NCBI GenBank assembly: GCA_029268145.1
Contig: JAJUHA010000007.1
Coordinates: forward strand, 31,378-95,377
Length of the DNA stretch: 64,000 nt
Direction of reading: 5' to 3'
From: Sphingomonadaceae bacterium
GTDB lineage: Bacteria; Pseudomonadota; Alphaproteobacteria; Sphingomonadales; Sphingomonadaceae
Part shown: positions 17,687 to 25,817 of the stretch, piece by piece
Layout: every line of letters starts with the position of its first letter
Position numbering within the stretch: the stretch's first letter is position 1
The notes under the pieces: model-generated
What the model saw: only the letters and a program-made list of their open reading frames with translations
The model's database searches: none
What the model was told of the DNA's origin: nothing
Made by a program: the position numbers and the translations under genes

Positions 17687-18595
17687 TCAGCGCTCGGCGA
17701 GCGCGGCGTCGAGCAGGCGATACCAGTCGCTGCGGTCGAGCCGCACGCGGAACAGGTCGGGCGCGTCGCGCAGCTCGGCCGGTTCCTGCGTGCCGAACAG
17801 GGGCACGGGCTGCGCGGCATGGGCGGCGACGAAGGCCGCGGCGACGGCCGCCCGCCCCACCCCCTGCTGCCCGGCGATCGCGTCGAGCTGGCGGAGGGTT
17901 GCCCGCGCGGTCACGCTTGCCGCGAGGTCCGGGCGGTCGCCGATCTGGCCTTCGGCGAGGGGCGCGGCGGCAAGCACGGTCGCGCCGAGCTCCGTCGCAA
18001 GGTCGAGCGAGCCATCGAGCAGCGCGCCGATCTCGAGCGCCGAGAAGGGCAGTTCGATCGCGGCAATGGGGCATTCGAGATGGGCGGCGAGCGCGCGCAG
18101 CGCGGCCGGCGGATGGTTCGCGACCCCGACCGCGCCGGCAAGGCCGCGCGCCACCAGCCGCGCCAGCGCGGCCGCCGTCTCCCGCGGGTGCGCGAGCCGG
18201 TCGGGCCGCTCGAGCAGGAAGAGATCGGCTCGCGCCACGCCGAGGCGGGCGAGCGTCGCGGCAAGCGCCGCCTCCAGGCTTTCGGCCCGGCTGTCGGGCA
18301 CGGCGCCCGGCGTCACGCCGCCGCGCACGGCAAGCAGCCAGCCCTCGCGCAGCGCGGGTTCGGCCCGGAACAGCGCGCCCAGGCGCTCGGCTGCTTCGCC
18401 GAAGCGAAGGCCACTTCCGGGGAACGGCAGGTCCGACACGCAGAGCATGCCGAAGCCGGCCGCCCGCGCTGCTGCGACCGCCTGCGCGAGGCTGTCGGGC
18501 CGGGCCGCGCTTGCGGGCCGGACGTTCCAGGCGAGCGGGACGAAGGCGGGGCCATCCGTCCCGAGCGGACGCGGCGCGGCGTGGAGCTGGATCAT
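17687..18595 (-). CDS. Aldo/keto reductase-fold protein lacking the catalytic tetrad
   Basis: A 302-residue (beta/alpha)8 protein recognisable as an aldo/keto reductase from its length, the LERPDRL, GAVGVANHPPAALRAL and IGSG-like PLFGTQEPAEL blocks, and its resemblance to the YdhF subgroup. By eye alignment the usual Asp-Tyr-Lys-His tetrad is absent. The DTAxxYG region reads CVSDLPF (Cys52 and Phe58), the Lys position is Arg91 (LLAVRGG), and the His position is Glu129 (LFLLERPD). It is therefore probably not a classical NADPH carbonyl reductase. ATG 18595. It stands alone between cca and a small unknown gene. Confidence 0.75.
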   Translation of the reverse strand: MIQLHAAPRPLGTDGPAFVPLAWNVRPASAARPDSLAQAVAAARAAGFGMLCVSDLPFPGSGLRFGEAAERLGALFRAEPALREGWLLAVRGGVTPGAVPDSRAESLEAALAATLARLGVARADLFLLERPDRLAHPRETAAALARLVARGLAGAVGVANHPPAALRALAAHLECPIAAIELPFSALEIGALLDGSLDLATELGATVLAAAPLAEGQIGDRPDLAASVTARATLRQLDAIAGQQGVGRAAVAAAFVAAHAAQPVPLFGTQEPAELRDAPDLFRVRLDRSDWYRLLDAALAER

Positions 18596-18664
18596 GCGGC
18601 CCAGATGGCAGAAGCGCGGCCCGGGTGCGAGCCCTCTGCGCGCGGAAGGGGACGCCGGGCCCGG

Positions 18665-18982
18665 TCAGTCCCGCCTGCCGCCCCGGCCGATCAGGCGCAC
18701 CATGGCGAGGTCCGCGACCGGGAAGACATGGCTCCAGCCCTCGCGCCGGGTCGAGGCCTGGGCGATCGGCCCGGAGAGCCGGACGCGGACGGCGCTGCGG
18801 ATCACGGAGCCGGAGCGCAGGTGAAGATCGACCGCCTCGACATTGGCCGACTGGAGGGCGGACCAGGCGGCGAGCAGGAGCGCCGGCCCCACCGCGCCGG
18901 GGCCGGAAGGATCGCGCGCGACGGCGGGCCCGTCGACTGCCTCGACCGGACCGAGAAACTGGCTGTGGCCTGACAGATCCAT
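18665..18982 (-). CDS. Hypothetical protein (105 aa)
   Basis: I do not recognise this protein. The ATG at 18982 has GGCGAGGTGACGCG before it and gives a 105-residue, soluble, mixed alpha/beta sequence with no signal peptide, no membrane segment and no motif I can name. The segments VEAVDLHLRSGSVIRSAVRVRL and GWSHVFPVADLAMVRLIGRG look like beta strands of a small domain. It lies between the AKR-like gene (69 bp) and tRNA-Ser (116 bp). Codon use is like its neighbours, which supports a real gene. Confidence 0.5.
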   Translation of the reverse strand: MDLSGHSQFLGPVEAVDGPAVARDPSGPGAVGPALLLAAWSALQSANVEAVDLHLRSGSVIRSAVRVRLSGPIAQASTRREGWSHVFPVADLAMVRLIGRGGRRD

Positions 18983-19098
18983 CGCGTCACCTCGCCCGGC
19001 GGAGTCACGGCCGGAGCGGCCTTGGATTGAGGAGCCGGGAGCGGCGGCAAGGTTGCCGATGGCGGGCGCCTCTCCTATAGCCCGGCGGCCCTTCGCTC

Positions 19099-19190
19099 GG
19101 AGTCGTGGGTGAGTGGCTGAAACCAGCGGTTTGCTAAACCGCCGTACGGGGATACCCGTACCGAGGGTTCGAATCCCTCCGACTCCGCCA
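19099..19190 (+). tRNA. tRNA-Ser (anticodon GCU)
   Basis: A complete 92-nt type II tRNA. Acceptor GGAGTCG (19099-19105) pairs with CGACTCC (19180-19186), followed by discriminator G and an encoded CCA (19188-19190). The anticodon loop TTGCTAA gives GCT for AGC/AGU Ser codons. A long variable arm pairs TACGGGG/CCCGTA, and the T loop is GGTTCGAATCC. The large variable arm and the G discriminator agree with serine identity. Confidence 0.97.
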
Positions 19191-19220
19191 GCGGTTCGGG
19201 CGCGAGGGGCGCCGGCGTGC

Positions 19221-20249
19221 CTAGGGTGCGAGCGCGGCGATCCACGCCCGGACGAGCGCGATGCCCTCCGCATCCGGGAGCGTCCGGCCCAGTTCGGGCA
19301 TCATCACGCCGGGCTCGCGCGACTCCATCCGGTAGAGGAGGATCGAGCGCTCCGGCTGGCCCGGCGCAATGGCCACCTCGCGCCCGCCCGAGCCACGCCC
19401 GGCCGCAACCGGGCGCTTGCCGACGCCGAGCGCGACCCGGTCCGTCTCCTCCCAGTCGAGATAGAGGCCGGAGTTGGAGGCGCTGCCCGCGCGCGCGTGG
19501 CAGTGGCCGCAATTGGCATCCAGCCAGCCCCGCGCCCGAAGCTCGAGCGGCGCGGTGGCGTCGTCCGGCCGGGGCACGGCGCGCACTGCGGCGAGGCGCT
19601 CGCTGCCCTCGAGCAGGCCCATGCGGGCAAGGCGGGCAAGATCGCCAGTTGCCGCGAGGTTGCGCGCCTTGACGCCGAGCGGCTGGAGCGTGGTGCCGAC
19701 GGCGTGGCAGGTCTTGCACTGGTTGACGTTGGGAACCGCCCAGGCGAGCGCATGGACTTCCCCGCCGGCGGCGAAGCGGACCGGCACGCGGGCGCCGGCG
19801 CGGCGGAGGCGGGCCTCGCGCCCGTCCGCGTCCCACACATAGGGCAGCGCCACCCACCCGTCGGCCCGGCGCACCAGAAGCCGCGTCTCCATGGTGACGG
19901 CGGGCCCGGCGGCGGACGCCGGATAGCCGAAGCTCTTCACCAGCACCGTTCCGACCGGAAGGTCGAGGAGCCCGTCTCCCCGGAGCCTTGCGCGCGTGCC
20001 GGGCGGAAGGGCGATGGCGCGCGCCTTCGCGGCATGGTCCGAGAAGAGCGGCGCCGCCACCGTGTAGGGCACGACGCCAGGGGCCAGGCGCCTGCCCTCC
20101 ATCTCGGCGAAGAGGCCGGTCTGGGAGAGCGTTGCCGGCGGGCTCCCGGCCTGGAGCGCGGCAAACGCGACGGCCGCGGCGGCAGGCGCCGGCAGCAGGG
20201 CCAAGAAGGATGCCGCCAGCAGCAGGAGCCGCCCCAGCAGCCGGCGCAT
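19221..20249 (-). CDS. Exported diheme c-type cytochrome, SO2930/HNE_0200 family
   Basis: A 342-residue exported protein (signal peptide MRRLLGRLLLLAASFLALLP...AAAA) with two CxxCH haem sites, CKTCH (NVNQCKTCHAVG) and CGHCH (DANCGHCHARAG). The flanking blocks GLFAEMEGRRLAPGVVPYTVAAPLFSDHA and LPDAEGIALVRAWI mark the SO2930 family, which is regularly found beside a parallel beta-helix protein, as here. Role unknown; a periplasmic electron-transfer step linked to processing by the partner is a guess. ATG 20249 is preferred (a GTG or ATG further upstream would overlap the partner gene). Confidence 0.85.
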   Translation of the reverse strand: MRRLLGRLLLLAASFLALLPAPAAAAVAFAALQAGSPPATLSQTGLFAEMEGRRLAPGVVPYTVAAPLFSDHAAKARAIALPPGTRARLRGDGLLDLPVGTVLVKSFGYPASAAGPAVTMETRLLVRRADGWVALPYVWDADGREARLRRAGARVPVRFAAGGEVHALAWAVPNVNQCKTCHAVGTTLQPLGVKARNLAATGDLARLARMGLLEGSERLAAVRAVPRPDDATAPLELRARGWLDANCGHCHARAGSASNSGLYLDWEETDRVALGVGKRPVAAGRGSGGREVAIAPGQPERSILLYRMESREPGVMMPELGRTLPDAEGIALVRAWIAALAP

Positions 20250-20253
20250 GGCG

Positions 20254-21495
20254 CTAGCGTCCAAGCCCCGGCTGGTCGGCCGGGAGGACGACGGGGGCCG
20301 GCTCGGGCGGTGGTGGCGCCGCGGGTGCCGGCTTGGGCGCGGGGGTCGCCTTCTCCGGCGGAGCGCCGGCGACGCCGAGGTTCAGGCTGAGCGCCGGCAC
20401 GTCGAGGAAGTGGACATGGACCGGCTCCTGCTGCTCGCGCCCGCCGGTGGTGAAGCGGTCCACGCCGTCCCACAGGCCGGGCGGCAGGGTGCCGCCGACG
20501 GCTGCCGCAATCTCCTGCCCGCCGGGGAAGGCCGGGGCGAAGCCGTTCCTGCCCACCGTGTTGCCGCGCACCACGACATCTCGCGGAAGGGGGTTGTAGC
20601 CCGGGCTGTCGAAGGGCTGGGCATAGGCGATCACCAGGAAGGCGGCGCTGGCGTTCCCCGAGACGGTGTTGCCGAAGACATGGACGTTGCGGTTGGCCAT
20701 CACCATGATGCCCGTGCCCACCGGCACCGAGGCGACGATGTTGCCGGGCGGCGCGAAATTGGGCGTGTCGTTGTCGATGACGCGGTTGCCGAACACCCGG
20801 GTCGAATGGCCGCCCATCTGCGGCAGGTTGGGAAGGTCGAAGACGAGGATGCCGCCGGTGTTATTCCGGACCGTGTTGCCGGAGACGTCGGCGTGCATGC
20901 TGTTCTCGATCTCGATCCCCGCCACATTGTATTCGGCAAGGCTGTCGCGGACGATGATGTTCCGCGACTGGCCGACATAGATGCCGGCGTCGGACGCGCC
21001 CCTCACCGTCACCCGCTCGATCAAGACGTTGGTCGAGGAGACCGGATAGACGCCATAGGCGCCGTTGGTGGGCTTTGGCCCGCCGGTCCATTCCACTTCG
21101 AGATCCTGGAAGCTCACCCGGTCCGACCCCTTGGACTTGATGCCGTCCCCCCTGGTGTCGCGGACGGTCAGGTTGCGGACGAGCACCCGGCTCGAGGTGA
21201 TCATGAGGCCCTCGCCGGCGCCTTCCTGGCCGGAGAAGTCGAGGATGGTCCTGCCTGCACCGGCGCCTTCGACCGTGACGCCGGGGACATCGAGCGAGAG
21301 GCCGGTCGTGAAGGCGAAGGTGCCGGCGGCGAAGCGCACCGTGTCTCCGGGCTTCGCGTCGATGAGCGCTTCCTGCGCCCGCTCGCCCGCGTGCGGGCCC
21401 GGGGCCACCAGCAGCACGCGGCCCGCCGGCGCCGCCCCCGCCCCGCCTGCCGTCACCAGCGCTGCAAGCACCGCAAGCCCGGTCATCACCCGCAT
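20254..21495 (-). CDS. Exported parallel beta-helix protein (partner of diheme cytochrome)
   Basis: A 413-residue exported protein with a Sec signal (MRVMTGLAVLAALVTAGGAGAAPA). Residues about 40-340 are right-handed parallel beta-helix repeats, seen as recurring VxxNTVRNNTGG, VFGNRVIDND, VFGNTVSGNA and VRGNTVGRNG coils similar to pectate-lyase/CASH proteins. The C-terminal 45 residues are Pro/Ala-rich and low-complexity. It is the fixed neighbour of SO2930-type diheme cytochromes and precedes that gene by about 4 nt. Substrate unknown; a polysaccharide or surface-bound ligand would fit the fold. Confidence 0.85.
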   Translation of the reverse strand: MRVMTGLAVLAALVTAGGAGAAPAGRVLLVAPGPHAGERAQEALIDAKPGDTVRFAAGTFAFTTGLSLDVPGVTVEGAGAGRTILDFSGQEGAGEGLMITSSRVLVRNLTVRDTRGDGIKSKGSDRVSFQDLEVEWTGGPKPTNGAYGVYPVSSTNVLIERVTVRGASDAGIYVGQSRNIIVRDSLAEYNVAGIEIENSMHADVSGNTVRNNTGGILVFDLPNLPQMGGHSTRVFGNRVIDNDTPNFAPPGNIVASVPVGTGIMVMANRNVHVFGNTVSGNASAAFLVIAYAQPFDSPGYNPLPRDVVVRGNTVGRNGFAPAFPGGQEIAAAVGGTLPPGLWDGVDRFTTGGREQQEPVHVHFLDVPALSLNLGVAGAPPEKATPAPKPAPAAPPPPEPAPVVLPADQPGLGR

Positions 21496-21602
21496 CCCGT
21501 CCTCCCCTTGGCATCCGCGCCCAAGACTGCGGCGGGGCGCGGCCGTTGTCCAGCGCCTGGCGAGCCGCTAGGGCGGCGACCTTCCCCGACGAGGAGACAC
21601 GG

Positions 21603-22691
21603 GTGGCGCATCCGCTGAATGGAGCCGACTGGAAGGTGCTCGCGCGCGTGCTGGGCGAGGCCGGCGGCGGCGTGCCGGCCGCGCGGCTCCTGCCCATCCG
21701 CGCCGCAATCCTGGGCCGGCTGCCCTTCACCCTCCTCGAGAAGGCCGTCACCGCCGCCCGCGTGCCGCCGCTTGCCGAGCTGCCGCCGCCGCTCTTCATC
21801 CTCGGCCACTGGCGCTCGGGGACGACCCATCTCGTCAACATCCTCGGCCATGGCGCGTTCGCCTATGTGCCTCCGGTCGCGGTCGGCATGCCTTCGGAGA
21901 TGCTGACGCTCGGCCGGATGCTCCGCCCGCTGCTCGAGCGCGCGCTCCCCGAGAGCCGGTTCATCGACCAGGTCGCCGTCACGCCGACCAGTCCGCAGGA
22001 GGACGAGATCGCGATCGCCAACCTCTCGGCCATCTCCTTCTACCACGGCATCTACTTCCCCGCCGCCTTCGACCGCTTCGTCAACCGCGGCCTCTTCTTC
22101 GACGGGGCGACCAGGGCCGACATCGCCGAATGGACCGAGGCCTTCACCCTGTTCGTCCGCAAGATCAGCTGGGCGGCGGGCGGGCGGCCGGCCCTCGTCA
22201 AGAACCCCGTCTACACCGGCCGCGCGGCGCTGCTGAAATCGCTCTTCCCCCGCGCGAAATTCGTCCACATCCACCGCGACCCGTTCGACCTCTTCCTCTC
22301 GATGCGGAACTTCTGGGCCAGGCTGTTCGAGGCGCTCGCGCTCCAGCCCTTCGACCATGTCGACATCGACGAGGTGGTGCTGGCCATCTACGAGCGGATG
22401 ATGGCCGCCTTCGAAGCGCAGACGCAGGGCTGGGCCGCGCCGGACTTCGTCGAGGTCGCCTATGCCGACCTCGACGCCCGGCCGATGGAGACGGTGGAGC
22501 AGATCTACGCCACGCTCGAGCTTCCCGGCTTTGCTGCTGCCGCGCCGAAGTTCGCCGCCTATCTCGAGACGGTGCGGAGCTACGAGAAGAACCGCTTCCG
22601 CGGCGACGCCGAGGCCGTCGCCCGGGTGGCGGAGCGCTGGGCCCGCTGGATTTCGAAATGGGGCTACGCGACGCCCGTGCCCGCCGCCTGA
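21603..22691 (+). CDS. Sulfotransferase family protein
   Basis: A 362-residue PAPS-dependent sulfotransferase. The 5'-phosphosulfate loop is LGHWRSGTTHLVNIL (around residue 66), and the 3'-phosphate site is KFVHIHRDPFDLFLSM with RxxxxxxxS. The C-terminal half has the YEKNRFRGDAEAVARVAERW end typical of the bacterial Sulfotransfer_3-type enzymes. GTG 21603, with GAGGAGACACGG before it, was chosen over a TTG further up. It overlaps the lipoprotein gene by 34 nt, which in turn overlaps hpnA by 4 nt, so it is read as part of the hopanoid neighbourhood. The acceptor is unknown. Confidence 0.87.
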   Translation: MAHPLNGADWKVLARVLGEAGGGVPAARLLPIRAAILGRLPFTLLEKAVTAARVPPLAELPPPLFILGHWRSGTTHLVNILGHGAFAYVPPVAVGMPSEMLTLGRMLRPLLERALPESRFIDQVAVTPTSPQEDEIAIANLSAISFYHGIYFPAAFDRFVNRGLFFDGATRADIAEWTEAFTLFVRKISWAAGGRPALVKNPVYTGRAALLKSLFPRAKFVHIHRDPFDLFLSMRNFWARLFEALALQPFDHVDIDEVVLAIYERMMAAFEAQTQGWAAPDFVEVAYADLDARPMETVEQIYATLELPGFAAAAPKFAAYLETVRSYEKNRFRGDAEAVARVAERWARWISKWGYATPVPAA

Positions 22692-23626
22692 GCGCGCCGG
22701 CGTGTGCCGCGGGGCTCGCCCTCCTCGCGCTCCTCGCGGGCTGCGGGCGCGAGGCCGGCGGGCCGGCGCGCTTTGCGCCCTCCGACTGCCGGGTCGTGAA
22801 GGTGACCGACGCCGCGACCGGCCGGCCGATCGCGGGCATCGAGGACATCGCCCTCTCCGGCCCGCGGCTCATCCTCTCGGCGCCGGCTGCGGCGAGGCTG
22901 GTGCCCGCCGGCGCGATCGCCGGCGGCCTCCGGCCCCATGGCATCGCCGCCGAGGGCGCCCGCCTTGCGGTCGTCAACCGCCGCATCGGCGCCAGTGGCC
23001 GGGTCGACCCGGTCGTCCTCGAGCTCGAGCTTGCCGGCGGCCGCGCCCGGCTTGCCGGCCTCCGGCGCGGGCCGGGCTTCTGCGCGCTCAACGATGTCGC
23101 CTTCTGGCAGGGTGGCCTGCTGGCCACGCGCGATCGCGACCGCTGCCCGCAAGGCCTGGCCGGCGAGCTTCTCGTGCGGCCGGAAAGCGGCAGCCTCGTC
23201 GTCCTCGACGATGCCGGCATGCGGGTGCTGGCCGAGGGCCTCGCCTATGCCAATGGCGTGGCGGTGCTTCCCGACGGGGGCATCGCCGTTGCCGAGACGC
23301 GCGCCGGCCGGGTCCGCCTCTCCGACGGGCGGATGCTGGCCGTGCCGGGCCACCCCGACAATCTGACGGTCGCGGCGAACGGCCGCCTTGTCGTCGGCGT
23401 CATCCCGAGCCTGTGGCGCTTCGGCCTGCACCTCACCGGCCATCGGGCGCGCGCGCCCTCGCGTCTCGTCGCGCTCGATCCGGCCTCGGGCGCGGTCGAA
23501 TGGCTGTTCGACGACCCGGAAGGCCGGCTGCTGCCGGGCATCACCGTCGGCCTGCTGGCCGAGGGCATGCTGGTTGCCGGCGCGGTCAGGGCCCAGGGAC
23601 TGCTCGTCTGCGGAGGGAAGGGATGA
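22658..23626 (+). CDS. Beta-propeller lipoprotein (SMP-30/strictosidine-synthase-like)
   Basis: A 322-residue predicted lipoprotein. Basic residues (MGLRDARARR) are followed by a hydrophobic core and the lipobox LLAGC at about residue 29. The mature part has propeller-blade repeats such as RPHGIAAEGARLAVVNRR, FCALNDVAFWQGGLLATRD, YANGVAVLPDGGIAVAETRAGRV and PDNLTVAANGRLVVGV, resembling paraoxonase, SMP-30 or strictosidine-synthase-like six-bladed propellers. ATG 22658 lies within the end of the sulfotransferase, and the stop overlaps the hpnA start (ATGA). Its role is unknown; a hydrolase or binding protein at the membrane is possible. Confidence 0.75.
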   Translation: MGLRDARARRLSAPACAAGLALLALLAGCGREAGGPARFAPSDCRVVKVTDAATGRPIAGIEDIALSGPRLILSAPAAARLVPAGAIAGGLRPHGIAAEGARLAVVNRRIGASGRVDPVVLELELAGGRARLAGLRRGPGFCALNDVAFWQGGLLATRDRDRCPQGLAGELLVRPESGSLVVLDDAGMRVLAEGLAYANGVAVLPDGGIAVAETRAGRVRLSDGRMLAVPGHPDNLTVAANGRLVVGVIPSLWRFGLHLTGHRARAPSRLVALDPASGAVEWLFDDPEGRLLPGITVGLLAEGMLVAGAVRAQGLLVCGGKG

Positions 23627-24591
23627 GACGGCTTCTCGTGACGGGTGCGGGCGGGTTTCTCGGCGGCCACCTCTGCCGTCTTGCCGCGGAGCGGGGGTGG
23701 GAGGTGACGGGCCTCGACCTCCGCTTTCCCGAGGGCTTTCCGCACCGGGCCATCACCGGCTCGGTCACGCGCGCCGCCGACGTGGCGGCGGCGCTGGAAG
23801 GGGCCGATGCCGTCATCCACGCAGCCGCCGTGACGGGTCTGTGGGCGCCCTCGCGCGAGGACTGGTTCCGGGTCAACCTCGGCGGCAGCGAGTGCGTCGC
23901 CGCCGCCGCCCGCGCCGCCGGCGCCCGGCTGGTCCATGTCTCTTCCTTCACCACGCTGGTGACCGGCGCGCGCGGGGCGCGGCGGACGGTGGACGAGACC
24001 GAGGAGCTTCCCCCCACAGCGCTGATGGGCGGCTATCCGGCCTCCAAGCGCATGGCGGAGCTTGCCGTGCTTGCCGAAGTGGCGCGCGGGCTCGATGCCG
24101 TCATCGTGCTGCCCACCGCGCCCGTCGGGCCCGGCGATCCGGGGCCGACTCCGCCGATGCGCCTGATGCGCGATCTCGTCCTCGGCCGGCTGCCGGCCCT
24201 CCTCGAGACGCGGATGAACCTCGTCGCGGTGGACGCCCTCGCTGAGGGCGTGCTCGCCGCGCTGGAACGCGGCCTGACCGGCCGGCGCTACCTGCTCGCC
24301 GGCGAGAATGCGTGGCTCTCCGAGATCGCGGCCGAAGCGGCGCGGCTTGCCGGGGTTGGCGCGCCGCGGGCGCGGGTGCCCTATGCGCTCGCCCACCTCG
24401 CCGGGATGGCGAGCGAGTTCGGCGCCTGGCTCGGCGGCCGCCCGGCGGGCGCGCCGCTCACCGGGATCCGGCTCGCCGGGAGGCCGCTCGATTTCGCGAA
24501 CGCGCGCGCGCGGGCCGAGCTGGGCTTCGACCCGCCCGGCTGGCGGGAGACGGTCGCGCGGGCGGTGGCCGCGGTTCAGGCGGAAGGATAG
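23623..24591 (+). CDS. hpnA: Hopanoid-associated sugar epimerase HpnA
   Basis: A 322-residue NAD-dependent extended SDR. The Rossmann motif is VTGAGGFLGGHLCRLA; the active-site Ser-Tyr-Lys is read from HVSSFTTL and GGYPASKRMAE (Tyr-x3-Lys). The sequence VIHAAAVTGLWAPSREDWFRVNLGG is characteristic of HpnA, a dihydroflavonol-reductase-like member of hopanoid loci. ATG 23623 overlaps the lipoprotein stop by 4 nt. The 3' end overlaps the convergent hpnB by 16 nt. The exact sugar reaction is not settled for the family. Confidence 0.88.
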   Translation: MRRLLVTGAGGFLGGHLCRLAAERGWEVTGLDLRFPEGFPHRAITGSVTRAADVAAALEGADAVIHAAAVTGLWAPSREDWFRVNLGGSECVAAAARAAGARLVHVSSFTTLVTGARGARRTVDETEELPPTALMGGYPASKRMAELAVLAEVARGLDAVIVLPTAPVGPGDPGPTPPMRLMRDLVLGRLPALLETRMNLVAVDALAEGVLAALERGLTGRRYLLAGENAWLSEIAAEAARLAGVGAPRARVPYALAHLAGMASEFGAWLGGRPAGAPLTGIRLAGRPLDFANARARAELGFDPPGWRETVARAVAAVQAEG

Positions 24592-25748
24592 ACCCGGCCC
24601 TTCCACTGCCCGCCCACCCCCCGCCAGTGGCGCAGCGCCGAAAGCCAGGTGAAGGCCGCGTAGAAGCCGGCCGCGAGCGGAAGCGTCAGCGCCACCACGC
24701 CCGGCAGGCCGCAGTGGCGCACCATGGGCCGGTAGGTGAGGGTCATGACGAGCCAGGCAAGGCCTCCCGCCGCTGCCGCCGTGCCCTGGCCGTGGAGGGG
24801 CCAGCCGAGCCACAGGAGCGGCGGCGCGAGGTAGACGAGCGCGAGCCCGGCAAGCGTGCCCATGAGCAGCAGGGAGGAGTGGCGGAGCTGGGCATAGGCC
24901 GTGCGGGCGACCATGTCGCGCACGCTCGCAAGCGGCCGGTTGTCGCGCAGGCTGACCGCCTCGGCGAAGCCGTCGGCGAGCACCAGTTCGATCCGCCGGC
25001 CCGTCGGCCCGGCCTTGACCAGGCCGGCGAGCGTGCAGTCGTCGATGAGCGCGCCCCTGAGCGCCGCGAAGCCGCCGCTCGCCTCGAGCACGGTGCGGCG
25101 GATCAGCACCACCCCGCCGGCCGCGCCGGCCACCCGGCTTGCCGGATCATTCACGGCAGCGAACGGGTAGAGCTTCGCGAAGAAGTAGAGGAAGGCGGGG
25201 ATGAGGAGCCCGCCCCAGACGCCGCGGCAGTCGAGCCGCGCCATCACCGAGAGGAGCGCCAGATCCGCGGCTTCGGCCCGCGCCACGAGACGGGCGAGCA
25301 GTTCGGGGCCGTGGCGGATGTCGGCATCGGTCAGCAGCAGCCAGCGCGCCCCGGGTGCGAGGGTGCCTGCCGCCTCGCGCGCCGTCTCGAGCGCCCAGAG
25401 CTTGCCCGACCAGCCCGGCGGCAGCGGCCGGCCCGGGACGATGTGGACGGGGCGCGGGGGCGCGCAGCCGGCGGCGGCCTGCGCCGCCTCGGCCGTGCCG
25501 TCGTCCGAGCCGTCGTCGACGAGGATGAGGCGCATCCGGCCCGGATAGGTGGAGGCCATGTGCGCGGCGACCACGTCGCCCACCTGCGCGGCCTCGTTGC
25601 GCGCCGGGATGAGGACGGCCACCTCCGGCCATTCCGCCGGCGCCGGCGCAGGGAGGAGGCGCTCGCGCAGGCGCCAGAAGCCGCGGCGGAACAGCGCCAG
25701 CCAGGCCCAGGCGAGAAGAGAGGCGATGGCGGCGAGGGTGAGGAGCAC
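24576..25748 (-). CDS. hpnB: Hopene-associated glycosyltransferase HpnB
   Basis: A 390-residue membrane-bound family 2 glycosyltransferase. An N-terminal hydrophobic segment is followed by the GT-A domain (VAVLIPARNEA, ILVDDGSDDGTAE, LLLTDADIRHGPELL as the DxD, ALIDDCTLAGLVKAGP, and RDNRPLASVRDMVARTAYAQLRHS in place of QxxRW). Three or four C-terminal transmembrane helices follow. This order is that of HpnB. GTG 25748 is the first start that keeps the N-terminal helix; its RBS is weak, so the start is uncertain. The gene is antiparallel to the rest of the cluster: convergent with hpnA and divergent from hpnC. Confidence 0.87.
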   Translation of the reverse strand: MLLTLAAIASLLAWAWLALFRRGFWRLRERLLPAPAPAEWPEVAVLIPARNEAAQVGDVVAAHMASTYPGRMRLILVDDGSDDGTAEAAQAAAGCAPPRPVHIVPGRPLPPGWSGKLWALETAREAAGTLAPGARWLLLTDADIRHGPELLARLVARAEAADLALLSVMARLDCRGVWGGLLIPAFLYFFAKLYPFAAVNDPASRVAGAAGGVVLIRRTVLEASGGFAALRGALIDDCTLAGLVKAGPTGRRIELVLADGFAEAVSLRDNRPLASVRDMVARTAYAQLRHSSLLLMGTLAGLALVYLAPPLLWLGWPLHGQGTAAAAGGLAWLVMTLTYRPMVRHCGLPGVVALTLPLAAGFYAAFTWLSALRHWRGVGGQWKGRVYPSA

Positions 25749-25817
25749 GCCCGCGCCATGGCCGCCCGGGGGGAGAGGGCGCAAGCCCGGGCGTTTCCCT
25801 GCCGCCCCGGGGCAGCT

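Noticed and set aside
16255..19080. 941-codon open frame covering Nudix, cca and the AKR-like gene
   Set aside because: It is an Arg/Pro/Ala-rich translation in the wrong frame of confidently identified genes.
19099..19190. tRNA-Ser as attachment site of an integrated element
   Set aside because: There is no integrase nearby, no direct repeat of the tRNA 3' end was noticed, and flanking genes have normal composition.
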